DNA of 64,000 nt from an uncultured Prevotella sp. (GTDB taxonomy: Bacteria > Bacteroidota > Bacteroidia > Bacteroidales > Bacteroidaceae): positions 1 to 64,000 of the forward strand of contig CAJJWN010000011.1 of the NCBI GenBank assembly GCA_905196835.1, written 5' to 3'. The position numbers and the translations under genes were made by a program. The notes below the pieces were generated by a model that worked only from the letters and a program-made list of their open reading frames with translations, had not been told where the DNA came from and did no database searches. Numbering within the stretch: the stretch's first letter is position 1; every line of letters begins with the position of its first letter. Shown one piece after another: positions 23,881-31,912 of the stretch.

Positions 23881-24891
23881 ATGAAGGCGTTTGTAGTCTC
23901 ACTTTTGGCGTTTGCTTGCCTGTGTTCATGCGGCAGGAAGCCGGCCGGCAAGCCGGTGTTCACCGTCGAGGCGATGAACAAGATTACGCCCGTGAAGGAC
24001 CAGGGGCGGTCGCCGCTGTGCTGGGTCTACGCCATGCTGGCCGTCATCGAGAGCGACAGGCTCATGCAGGGCGACTCGGTCAACCTTTCTCCGGCCTACA
24101 CGGCGCGGCGCATCCTTGAGCGCGAGGCCGGGCGCAGTTACCTTTCGGGCGGCCAAATGGCCGTTGACGCCACGGGCGTGGCTCCCGACTTGCTCGACGC
24201 TTTGGAGGAATACGGCGCTATGCCTTATGACTCTTACCGTTCCGACTGCAACTATAACGTGCTCTGCCGCAGGCTGGAGAGGCTGGCGCAGGAGGCTGCG
24301 GTGCACCGCATAGGCCTGACGCGGCTGCGCAGCCGCGTGGCCTACATGCTCGACACGGCCGTCAACCCCCTGCCGCGCCGCGTGTGGATGTACAGTGCGG
24401 AGTACACTACGCGCGAGTTTGCGCACAGCGTGTGCCTGCCCGGCGACTATGTGGCGATGACCAGCTACACGCACGAGCCGTTCAATGAGTACGTGCCGCT
24501 CGACGTGCCTGCCAACCGCCGCGGGCACAAGTTCCTCAATGTGCCGCTCGACACGCTCGTAAGCCGTGTCGTCGGCGCCCTGCGCTCGGGGCGCAGTGTG
24601 TGCTGGGAGGGCGACATAACGGGTGACGGCTTCTCGTTCGAGAGCGGCACGGCGAGTCTCACCTCGCCTGATGCAAGGGTGACGCAGGCCGTGCGCCAGC
24701 GCACCTTCGAGCGTCTTGAGGTTACAGACGACCACTGCATGTCCATCATAGGACTGGCGCGCGACGCCTCTGGAGGCCGCTGGTTCATATGCAAAAACTC
24801 GTGGGGCACGGGCAATCCTTACGGCGGACTGATGTACATGTCGGAGCCGTACTTCAGGCTGAACACCGTAGCCGTGGTGATGAAACATTGA
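23881..24891 (+). CDS. C1 papain-fold cysteine peptidase lipoprotein (bleomycin-hydrolase-like)
   Basis: 336 residues from MKAFVVSLLAFACLCSCG, a lipoprotein signal with the likely lipidated cysteine at 17 (LCSC) or 15. The peptidase core has PVKDQGRSPLCWVYAML with nucleophile Cys47, DDHCMSIIGLA with the catalytic histidine, and CKNSWGTGNPYGG with the asparagine, the order seen in bleomycin hydrolase/PepC-type peptidases. It is shorter than those cytosolic enzymes (about 450 residues) and exported. It probably trims peptides in the envelope. The HAD phosphatase gene follows 57 bases later. Confidence 0.85.
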   Translation: MKAFVVSLLAFACLCSCGRKPAGKPVFTVEAMNKITPVKDQGRSPLCWVYAMLAVIESDRLMQGDSVNLSPAYTARRILEREAGRSYLSGGQMAVDATGVAPDLLDALEEYGAMPYDSYRSDCNYNVLCRRLERLAQEAAVHRIGLTRLRSRVAYMLDTAVNPLPRRVWMYSAEYTTREFAHSVCLPGDYVAMTSYTHEPFNEYVPLDVPANRRGHKFLNVPLDTLVSRVVGALRSGRSVCWEGDITGDGFSFESGTASLTSPDARVTQAVRQRTFERLEVTDDHCMSIIGLARDASGGRWFICKNSWGTGNPYGGLMYMSEPYFRLNTVAVVMKH

Positions 24892-24935
24892 AGAAGTTAG
24901 GGAGCGTTAACTTCTTTAACTTCTCTAACTTCATA
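24890..24935. repeat. Period-9 tract between peptidase and HAD genes
   Basis: GAAGAAGTTAGG is mirrored by units TTAACTTC, TTTAACTTC and TCTAACTTC. The tract starts within the peptidase stop codon. Confidence 0.65.
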
Positions 24936-24948
24936 AAACAATAAAACG

Positions 24949-25614
24949 ATGAATGATAATATAAAGGCCGTCATCCTTGACTTTGACGGCACGATAGGCG
25001 ATACGCGCGGCCTTATAGTGCGCACCATGCAGCAGACTTTGGCCGAGGTGGGGCTGCCGCAGCGGTCTGACGACGAGTGTGCGGCCATGATTGGCCTGCC
25101 GCTGAAGCAGACTTTCACCTGCCTCATGCCCATGGACGACGCCACGGGCGACCTCTGCGAGACTACGTACCGCCGCATATTCTTTGAGAACAACCGCCCC
25201 GGGGCGGTAAGTCCGTTCCCCGGCGTGTGCGACGTCATCCGCCGTATGCACCGTGCCGGGCTGCTTGTCACCATAGCGAGCAGCCGCTTCCGCGCATCGC
25301 TCATGGCCTTTTTGGAGGAGATGGAGCTTGTGCCATACGTGCCGTATGTGCTTGGCGCGGGCGACGTAGACCATGCCAAGCCCGCCCCCGACATGGTTCT
25401 GAAGACGCTGGCAGACAACGGCCTGCGCCCGGAAGAGGCCATTGTGGTGGGCGACACGGTGTTCGACATACGCATGGCGCACGCCGCCGGGGTGAAGGCC
25501 GTAGGCGTGACGTACGGCAACGGGCGGCGCGGAGACCTTGAACGGGAGCGCGCCGAGTGGATAATAGACGGTTTTAGGGAGCTGGATGGGATAGTAGGCA
25601 TTGGGGATAAGTAA
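24949..25614 (+). CDS. HAD-superfamily phosphatase (phosphoglycolate-phosphatase-like)
   Basis: 221 residues. Motif I is VILDFDGTIGDT (nucleophile Asp13 region), motif II is the SS of VTIASSRF, and motifs III and IV are HAKPAPDMVLKTL and VVGDTVFDIRMAHAAG. The cap between motifs I and II is alpha-helical (subclass I), as in Gph/PGMB phosphatases. The exact substrate cannot be read; sugar phosphates or phosphoglycolate are typical. Confidence 0.88.
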   Translation: MNDNIKAVILDFDGTIGDTRGLIVRTMQQTLAEVGLPQRSDDECAAMIGLPLKQTFTCLMPMDDATGDLCETTYRRIFFENNRPGAVSPFPGVCDVIRRMHRAGLLVTIASSRFRASLMAFLEEMELVPYVPYVLGAGDVDHAKPAPDMVLKTLADNGLRPEEAIVVGDTVFDIRMAHAAGVKAVGVTYGNGRRGDLERERAEWIIDGFRELDGIVGIGDK

Positions 25615-25752
25615 AATTGACACTCGTCACAAAACCAACAGATACCCACTGCATAACCACCAGATACCTACCCCAAAGGCACCTGATACCCACCCCAACC
25701 CTTCCGAAGGGAGGAAGTTCGAAATGCCTTTGCCGTTTGGTTCGCCGCCTCG

Positions 25753-25807
25753 GCGCATTCGGCTTGTCGGGCTTATAAGGCTTATTAGGCCCAATAAGCC
25801 TTATAAG
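25753..25807. repeat. Period-9 tract
   Basis: Units GGCTTGTCG, GGCTTATAA, GGCTTATTA, GGCCCAATA and AGCCTTATA, followed by AG and a run of A. The second half is partly complementary to the first. Confidence 0.7.
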
Positions 25808-25822
25808 AAAAAAGGTGATTGG

Positions 25823-25930
25823 TAAGTATTTGATAATCAGGTGTTTTGCAAAAGGCGGCCTTTTGGCTTCCAAAACACGGCCTTTTACAAAGCAATAGGC
25901 GGCCTTTCGCATTGCGAAAGGCCGCCTATT
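25823..25930 (+). repeat. 80-bp quadruple-palindrome element
   Basis: Box TAAGTATTTGATAATCAG (25823-25840), then 10 bases, then cores at 25851-25864, 25873-25886, 25895-25908 and 25917-25930. Cores 3 and 4 (ATAGGCGGCCTTTC, AAAGGCCGCCTATT) keep complementarity through a paired A-to-T and T-to-A change. Confidence 0.87.
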
Positions 25931-26049
25931 ATATTTAGTATGACTGCAAGCACCATATCCTGAAACACGCAATCAAGCTCTCTCCCTTTGGGAGGGGTGG
26001 GGTGGGTGTCAGGTTTTTGAATGACGTCAGCCTGTGTTTGGCTTGTTGT

Positions 26050-27090
26050 TTACTCCGCGAAGGCCGCAGCCTCGGCGGCCGCCACGATGTCCTCTTTTGT
26101 CATTTTTTCGGAGAAGGCCTTGATGTCTGACAGGTCAAACTCGTCCTCCTCTTCCTTCTTCTTTCGTCTCTCGCTCTTCGCCGCGCCGGCTTTTACCGTA
26201 GCGTCGGTTGCCGCTTCCGTATCGTTGAATATCGTTTCGTCGGCTGCTGCGATGATGAAGTCGTCCTTCGTTTCCACGTCAGGCACGGTCTCCACAGGCT
26301 CTTCCTCCATCTTGGTGCGCTCAGTCTTCGCGGCGAACACGGCGTCGATGAACTGCGGTTGGCGTCTCAGGTTCTGCAATGCGGTCTTGCTGGCCGTCTG
26401 CTGGCTCTCCTTCTTCGAGTAGCCGCGCCCCTCGCCGCCCTCTATTCCCTCTATTTTCGCCTTGTAGACGAACATCGGGCTGTTGCTGTTGTCGCGCTGC
26501 TGCTCTACCAGTTCGAAGTCAAGCTTCACCTTGTTCTTCTGGCACCACTCTATGAGTTTGCTCTTGAAGTTTACCTCCTTGTAGGCCACCTTGTCGAGGT
26601 TGATTAGCTGCGAGAGTATGCGTTTCTGCATGAAGCGCATACAAGCGCCGTAGCCGCGGTCCAGGTATATGGCCCCTACGAGGGCTTCGAACGCATTTCC
26701 TTCCATGTAGCTGTTATGGGAGGACATGTGTCCGCTGGACACGATGAGCCGGCCTATGCCTATTTCGTGGGCCAGGCGGTTGAGAGTCTCACGCTGTACA
26801 ATCTTGCTTCTCGTGGTGGTAAGGAATCCTTCGCGCTTGCCTTCAAAGTGGCGGAACACTATGTCGCCCACTATGGCGTCGAGAATGGCGTCGCCCAGGA
26901 ACTCAAGACGCTCGTTGTTGACAGGCTTCCCCTTGGCGTTGCGCCTGGAGACGCTGCGGTGCATGAGCGCCTGTTTGTAGAAGTCGATGTTGTGTGGGTA
27001 AAATCCGATGATGTCGCGCAGAGAACAATAAAGCTCCTTTTCCTTGCGGAAAGGGAGCTTTATCTTGTCAATGAAGTTGTCAATCATCAT
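26050..27090 (-). CDS. rnc: Ribonuclease III
   Basis: 346 residues. The catalytic signature NERLEFLGDAILD is at residues 59-71 and the second acidic site at EGNAFEALVGAIYLDRG. A double-stranded-RNA-binding domain spans about residues 170-245 (FKSKLIEWCQKNK ... KKESQQTASKTALQNL). The last 95 residues form an acidic, low-complexity tail (ERTKMEEEPVETVPDV, KKEEEDEFDLSD) absent from the roughly 226-residue E. coli enzyme. The start overlaps the fabF stop by 11 bases. A strong hairpin lies within codons 10-21 of the message. Confidence 0.95.
   Translation of the reverse strand: MMIDNFIDKIKLPFRKEKELYCSLRDIIGFYPHNIDFYKQALMHRSVSRRNAKGKPVNNERLEFLGDAILDAIVGDIVFRHFEGKREGFLTTTRSKIVQRETLNRLAHEIGIGRLIVSSGHMSSHNSYMEGNAFEALVGAIYLDRGYGACMRFMQKRILSQLINLDKVAYKEVNFKSKLIEWCQKNKVKLDFELVEQQRDNSNSPMFVYKAKIEGIEGGEGRGYSKKESQQTASKTALQNLRRQPQFIDAVFAAKTERTKMEEEPVETVPDVETKDDFIIAAADETIFNDTEAATDATVKAGAAKSERRKKKEEEDEFDLSDIKAFSEKMTKEDIVAAAEAAAFAE
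27028..27063 (-). promoter_or_regulatory. Intragenic hairpin near the rnc start
   Basis: On the message strand a 16-bp stem (ATAAAGCTCCCTTTCC pairing with GGAAAAGGAGCTTTAT, one mismatch) is closed by a GCAA tetraloop, 27-62 bases after the A of the rnc ATG. It may be a self-cleavage or translation-control site. Confidence 0.6.
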
Positions 27091-28342
27091 ATTTCTTGAA
27101 TATGACGCACGCGTTGTGTCCGCCGAAACCGAACGTATTGCTCATGGCGGCGCGCACTGTGCGCTTCTGTGCCTTGTTGAAAGTGAAGTTCAAGTTATAG
27201 TCTATCTCTTCGTCCTTGTCGTCTTCGTCGTGGTTTATGGTCGGCGGAACGATGTCGTTCTGTACCGACAGCACGCTTACCATGGCCTCCACCGCGCCGG
27301 CTGCGCCGAGCAGGTGGCCGGTCATCGACTTCGTAGAGCTGATGTTCAGCTTGTAAGCCGCGTCTCCGAACACGTCCTTTATGGCCTTTGCCTCGGATAT
27401 GTCGCCTACGTGTGTCGATGTGCCGTGGACGTTGATGTAGTCTATGTCTTCAGGTTTCAGGCCTGCGTCGTCGAGAGCCGCCTGCATCACGAGCTTCGCT
27501 CCGAGGCCTTCGGGGTGTGAAGCGGTGATGTGGTATGCGTCGCCGCTTTCACCTTCGCCTACCATTTCGGCGTAGATTTTGGCTCCGCGTGCCTTTGCGT
27601 GCTCCAATTCTTCGAGGATAAGGCATCCTGCGCCTTCCGCCATCACGAAGCCGTCACGGCTTGCGCTGAACGGGCGCGACGCCTTGGCGGGCTCGTCGTT
27701 GCGTGTGGAGAGTGCGTGCATGGCGTTAAATCCGCCTACGCCGCAGGCGCAGATTGCAGCCTCGGCTCCTCCGCTTACGATGATGTTCGCCTTGCCCAGC
27801 CTTATGAGGTTGAACGCGTCGGCTATGGCGTTGGTAGATGACGCGCACGCGGAGGTCGTGGCATAGTTGGGGCCGTGAAATCCGTACTGGATTGAAATCT
27901 GGCCGGCCGCTATGTCGCTAATCATCTTCGGTATGAAGAACGGGTTGAACTTGGGGCCGTTCTCCTTGTTCTGTGCGTAGTACGACACTTCGTCCTCGAA
28001 GGTCTTTATGCCGCCGATGCCTACGCCGAAGATTACTCCAATGCGGTTCTTGTCCTCTTTCTCCAGGTCCATGCCGCTGTCCTTGACGGCCTGCGCCGCG
28101 CTGACGAGTGCCAGCTGGGTGTAGCGGTCCATCTTGCGGGCTTCCTTGCGGTCAATCCAGTCGCCTACGTTGAGGCCCTTGACCTCGCAGGCGAACTGTG
28201 TCTTGAACTTGGAGCAGTCGAACTGTGTAATGGGTGCTGCGCCGCTTACGCCGTCGAGCAGGTTCTTCCATGTCTCCTCGACACTGTTGCCCACCGGCGT
28301 AACCGCGCCCAGTCCCGTTACTACTACTCTTTTCAATTCCAT
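27080..28342 (-). CDS. fabF: Beta-ketoacyl-ACP synthase II
   Basis: 420 residues. Catalytic Cys166 is in TTSACASSTNAIADAF, and the two histidines are in NVHGTSTHVGD and KSMTGHLLGAAGAVEA. It elongates acyl-ACP with malonyl-ACP in fatty acid synthesis. The gene lies 19 bases after acpP and overlaps rnc, giving the conserved acpP-fabF-rnc order. It is presumably driven by the acpP promoter at 28653-28684. Confidence 0.97.
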   Translation of the reverse strand: MELKRVVVTGLGAVTPVGNSVEETWKNLLDGVSGAAPITQFDCSKFKTQFACEVKGLNVGDWIDRKEARKMDRYTQLALVSAAQAVKDSGMDLEKEDKNRIGVIFGVGIGGIKTFEDEVSYYAQNKENGPKFNPFFIPKMISDIAAGQISIQYGFHGPNYATTSACASSTNAIADAFNLIRLGKANIIVSGGAEAAICACGVGGFNAMHALSTRNDEPAKASRPFSASRDGFVMAEGAGCLILEELEHAKARGAKIYAEMVGEGESGDAYHITASHPEGLGAKLVMQAALDDAGLKPEDIDYINVHGTSTHVGDISEAKAIKDVFGDAAYKLNISSTKSMTGHLLGAAGAVEAMVSVLSVQNDIVPPTINHDEDDKDEEIDYNLNFTFNKAQKRTVRAAMSNTFGFGGHNACVIFKKYDD

Positions 28343-28361
28343 TTATCGCAGTCTGGAATTA

Positions 28362-28598
28362 TTATTTCATGTTAGCCTCGATGTAGCTGATGGCGTCGCC
28401 TACTGTGGCGATAGTCTCTGCCTTGTCGTCAGGAATAGAGATGTTGAACTCCTTTTCGAATTCCATAATCAGCTCTACTGTGTCGAGAGAGTCTGCGCCG
28501 AGGTCGTTTGTGAAGCTTGCTTCGGGCTTTACTTCAGCCTCGTCAACACCAAGTTTCTCTACAATGATAGCTTTTACTTTAGATTCAATTTCTGACAT
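28362..28598 (-). CDS. acpP: Acyl carrier protein
   Basis: 78 residues, acidic. The phosphopantetheine attachment serine is Ser37 in [18 protein letters not shown]. It carries acyl chains for FabF and other enzymes. First gene of the acpP-fabF-rnc operon. Confidence 0.97.
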   Translation of the reverse strand: MSEIESKVKAIIVEKLGVDEAEVKPEASFTNDLGADSLDTVELIMEFEKEFNISIPDDKAETIATVGDAISYIEANMK

Positions 28599-28652
28599 GA
28601 TTGTAATGTTTTAAAAAAGTTTGTAATAATAGTCAAATCTCAAAAATCGGTG

Positions 28653-28684
28653 CAAAGGAACGAATTTTTATTTAAGTGTGCAAA
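28653..28684 (-). promoter_or_regulatory. Promoter of acpP-fabF-rnc
   Basis: TTTG (28681-28684), 20 bases, TTCCTTTG (28653-28660, one departure from TAnnTTTG) on the minus strand. The leader is about 50 bases. Confidence 0.55.
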
Positions 28685-28884
28685 TTTTTTCAACAAAAAT
28701 GTTTCATCTTTTGCACACATCGGTAACATGTGTGCAATAAAACAGGGGTTTGGATGGCATTCTCCTCATTGCCGGGCGGTAGCCCGTCTGCCGCCCGGTT
28801 TATATATTAAATAGGTGTGCGGACGGCTTAGTGCCATGCCGCGCGCCGCCTCCGCAGGCATGGCTCGTGGTTGTGTGGATTTCA

Positions 28885-28992
28885 AAAGGCGGTCTTTTGC
28901 ATTCCGAAAGGCGGTCTTTTGCAATGTAAAAGGCCACCTTTTAGAGGCTAAAAGGCGGCATATTGGAAAGGCGTTGACTGTCAGCGGGTTAC
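28885..28992 (-). repeat. 80-bp quadruple-palindrome element
   Basis: Cores at 28885-28898, 28907-28920, 28929-28942 and 28951-28964; box TTGACTGTCAG at 28974-28984, 9 bases away, continuing CGGGTTA. It is downstream of tRNA-Arg on the minus strand. Confidence 0.82.
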
Positions 28993-29063
28993 AAAGGCGG
29001 TGCATGTGCTTTGGCAATCGGGCTGCAAACGCCTTGCCGGCAAGGCCTTTACGCAATGAAAAA

Positions 29064-29090
29064 GGCGCGCAGACTTGGTGTCTGCGCGCC
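29064..29090 (-). terminator. Terminator after tRNA-Arg
   Basis: An 11-bp perfect GC-rich stem (GGCGCGCAGAC and complement) with a 5-base loop, followed on the minus strand by TTTTT, 17 bases beyond the tRNA 3' end. Confidence 0.85.
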
Positions 29091-29107
29091 CTGACGGATG
29101 CCCGAAG

Positions 29108-29179
29108 TGGTCTCATCGAGAATCGAACTCGAATCTAATCTTTAGGAGAGACTTGTTCTATCCATTGAACTATGAGACC
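29108..29179 (-). tRNA. tRNA-Arg (anticodon CCT)
   Basis: The minus strand folds as a tRNA: acceptor GGTCTCA/TGAGACC, anticodon stem AGTCT/AGATT with loop CTCCTAA (anticodon CCT, reads AGG), T arm TCGAG-TTCGATT-CTCGA, and discriminator A at 29108. CCA is not encoded. Confidence 0.95.
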
Positions 29180-29286
29180 AAATCTGCGTGCAAAGGTAAT
29201 CGGTTTGTGCCGTAAAACCAAATAATTTGCAAAAAAACATGTCATCGATTAAACTTTTTGACATTACTTTAATCAGAATAAGTGTT

Positions 29287-31776
29287 ATGAAGAAACTTAT
29301 CGCTTTTTGGATGTTTTTGTTGTGCGCAGCCGTATGCCACGCGCAGGGCAGCGCCAAGGGAAAGATAATCGACTCGGCCACCGGGGAGCCGATGGCTTAC
29401 GTGAACGTGTCCATCTTCAACAGTGCGACGCAGAAGTTCGTCACCGGAGCCGTGACCGACGACAAGGGGCAGTTCAACATAAGGCAGCTGGCCTACGGCG
29501 ACTATACCGTGAAGCTGTCGTACATCGGCTACACCGACGTAAGCCGCAAGTTCTCCGTCGGCGAGCAGCACAAGCACGAGAACCTGGGCGACATGCATAT
29601 GACAGAAGACAGCCAGACGCTCGAGGAAGTCACGGTGACGGCGCAGCGGCCCGGCATGAGGCTCGAGGTGGACCGCAAGTCGTTCGACGTGTCGCAGGAC
29701 ATCAACAACGCCGGCATGGCCGCCACCGACGTGCTCGAGAACATACCGTCGGTAGAGGTTGACACCGACGGCAACATATCGCTGCGCGGCAACACCAGCG
29801 TGGAGGTGTGGATAAACGGCAAGGCCAGCGGACTGACCAGCGACAACCGCGCCGAGATACTGCAACAAATACCTTCGGAGAGCATCGACCGCATAGAGGT
29901 AATCGACAACCCGTCGGCCAAGTTCAGCGCGGAGGGCAGCGCGGGAATAATCAACATCGTGCTGAAGAAGAACCGCACGGCCGGCTACTACGGCTCCGTG
30001 CAGGCCGGAGGCAACACCAACGGCAACGCCAACGTGAGCGGAAACATCAACTTCAACATAGGCCGCTGGGAAGGTTACGCCAACATCGGCTACCGCCACC
30101 GCGCCAACGAGGGCGGCTCGTACAGCTACCAGGAATACCTGAACACCAACCAGTATCAGACATACACCACCGACAACGACCGCATGGGCAACAACCTATT
30201 CGCCCGTGCAGGCCTGACCTACAACGCTACGGACAAGGACGCCTTCTCGCTCAACGGCATGACGATGATAGGAAGCCACAGGAACGGAGGCGTGACGCCT
30301 TACCGATACGGCACGATAGGCGCCGAGGCCGACTCGTACATAATGCTGCGCAACTCGTCGGGACACAACGACATGCGCATGATGTACGGCGAGTTCAACT
30401 ACCGCCACAGCTTCACCGACAAGCATTTCCTCGACTTTACCGTGGATTATCACAACTGGCGCATGGACCAGGAGAACATATACCAGGACAGCACGACGTA
30501 CTTCGACGAGCCGCTGCCCACGGAATACGACTACCAGTACCGCCCTATGTACAACCGCTCGCACTCATGGGAGGTGAAACTCGACTACGAGAACCCCATA
30601 GCCGAAGGCTGGCTGCTGCAAGCCGGATACCAGGCCAACTTCGACCGCGACAACTCTCCGCAGGAAAGCTACATCGACGAGACTTCGTGGAACGGCGCAA
30701 ACCAGGTTGAAGACAAGGACTATTACAACCGCTTCATGTACAACCAGGACCTGCACGCCATGTATGCCACGGTTACGACGAAGTTCGGCAAGCTCGGCGT
30801 AATGGCCGGACTGCGCGGCGAATACTGGCGCGTCAACACGTCAAGCTACAACTACGAGCAGGAGCATGACCCCTCGAAGCGCGACAAACCGTTCAAAAAA
30901 GACTTCTTCCAGCTGTTCCCCAGCGTGTTCCTCTCTTACGCGTTCGACGACAGCCAGCAGCTGCAGCTCAACTATACACGCCGCCTGCGCCGTCCGCGCG
31001 GACACCAGCTAAACAGCTTCCGCAACACGCGCGACGCGTCGATGATATCCTTCGGTAACCCGAGGCTTACCCCGGAGTACAGCAACTCGTTCTCGCTGAA
31101 CTACCTGAAGAAATGGGATGCAAACTCCGTTCTCGTCAGCGCGTACTACCGTCCGACCGACGACGTGATACAGCGCATCAACTATCAGAGCACCAGCGAC
31201 AACCAGATGTACTCCACGTACATGAACGTGGCAAGCAGCCTAAGCACCGGCCTCGAGCTCGTAATGAAGAACCAGCTCTTCAAAATACTCAACCTCACCA
31301 CCACGGCCAACGCCTACTACTACAAGCTTAACGGCTTCAAATACGACATTGACGGGCAGACCATCACCGGCGAAGGCGACGACAACTTCACCTGGAACGC
31401 GCGTATGCAGGCGTCGCTCATGCTGCCTTACGACATATCCGTACAGCTTACGGGCCGCTACCGAGCACGTCAGGTAATCACGCAGGGCTACCGCAAGGCC
31501 AACTTCAGCATGAACTTCGGCGTGCGCAAGACGTTCCTCGACCGCAAACTGACGCTCGCCCTCAACTGCCGCGACATACTCAACACCCGCAAATTCGAGA
31601 ACTTTACCAGCTCGGACACCTTCACCCGCCACCAGAAAAACTGGGGAAGCGGCCGCACGCTGAACATGACCCTCACGTACAGCTTCGGCAACATGAAGGC
31701 CAAGGCTCCAAAGAAGAAGGTGAACAACAGTGCCAACATGGGCGGCGAAGACGGCGGAATGGAAAGTATGGAGTAA
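29287..31776 (+). CDS. Outer-membrane TonB-dependent-receptor-like beta-barrel protein
   Basis: 829 residues from MKKLIAFWMFLLCAAVCHAQ, a signal peptide (the frame opens 20 residues earlier, without signal character). A carboxypeptidase-regulatory-like domain (residues about 22-105, GKIIDSATGEPMAYVNV), a plug (ATDVLENIPSVEVDTDGNISLRGNTSVEVWINGK, then IDRIEVIDNPSAKFSAEGSAGIINIVLKK) and a large barrel rich in aromatic residues follow, ending in a disordered KKKVNNSANMGG tail. This is the OMP_b-brl_3 type, often without a SusD partner; none is adjacent. The ligand is unknown. Confidence 0.88.
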   Translation: MKKLIAFWMFLLCAAVCHAQGSAKGKIIDSATGEPMAYVNVSIFNSATQKFVTGAVTDDKGQFNIRQLAYGDYTVKLSYIGYTDVSRKFSVGEQHKHENLGDMHMTEDSQTLEEVTVTAQRPGMRLEVDRKSFDVSQDINNAGMAATDVLENIPSVEVDTDGNISLRGNTSVEVWINGKASGLTSDNRAEILQQIPSESIDRIEVIDNPSAKFSAEGSAGIINIVLKKNRTAGYYGSVQAGGNTNGNANVSGNINFNIGRWEGYANIGYRHRANEGGSYSYQEYLNTNQYQTYTTDNDRMGNNLFARAGLTYNATDKDAFSLNGMTMIGSHRNGGVTPYRYGTIGAEADSYIMLRNSSGHNDMRMMYGEFNYRHSFTDKHFLDFTVDYHNWRMDQENIYQDSTTYFDEPLPTEYDYQYRPMYNRSHSWEVKLDYENPIAEGWLLQAGYQANFDRDNSPQESYIDETSWNGANQVEDKDYYNRFMYNQDLHAMYATVTTKFGKLGVMAGLRGEYWRVNTSSYNYEQEHDPSKRDKPFKKDFFQLFPSVFLSYAFDDSQQLQLNYTRRLRRPRGHQLNSFRNTRDASMISFGNPRLTPEYSNSFSLNYLKKWDANSVLVSAYYRPTDDVIQRINYQSTSDNQMYSTYMNVASSLSTGLELVMKNQLFKILNLTTTANAYYYKLNGFKYDIDGQTITGEGDDNFTWNARMQASLMLPYDISVQLTGRYRARQVITQGYRKANFSMNFGVRKTFLDRKLTLALNCRDILNTRKFENFTSSDTFTRHQKNWGSGRTLNMTLTYSFGNMKAKAPKKKVNNSANMGGEDGGMESME

Positions 31777-31786
31777 ATACTTGGTA

Positions 31787-31912
31787 TAGAAGTAGTAAGG
31801 AGTAAAGGAGAGAAGGAGTAAGTAGATTTGCATCGTTATCGTTTAATTGAAAACAAATAACGCAAATCTACTTACTCCTTCTCTCCTTTACTCCTTACTC
31901 CTTTACTACATT
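31787..31912. repeat. Palindromic repeat, copy A, flanking the AAA ATPase gene
   Basis: AGTAAGG-type units on the left are mirrored on the right around the core 31825-31888. That 64-base core is identical to 33232-33295. Inner arms AGATTTGC and GCAAATCT form a stem. Confidence 0.88.

Larger units (their letters stand above)
25681..26014. repeat. Inverted repeat enclosing other repeats
   Basis: Arms 25681-25714 (ACCTGATACCCACCCC...) and 25984-26014 (...GGGGTGGGTGTCAGGT) are near-complements. Between them lie a period-9 tract and a palindrome element, so three repeat families are nested in the 435-base gap 25615-26049. I find no gene here. Confidence 0.65.
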
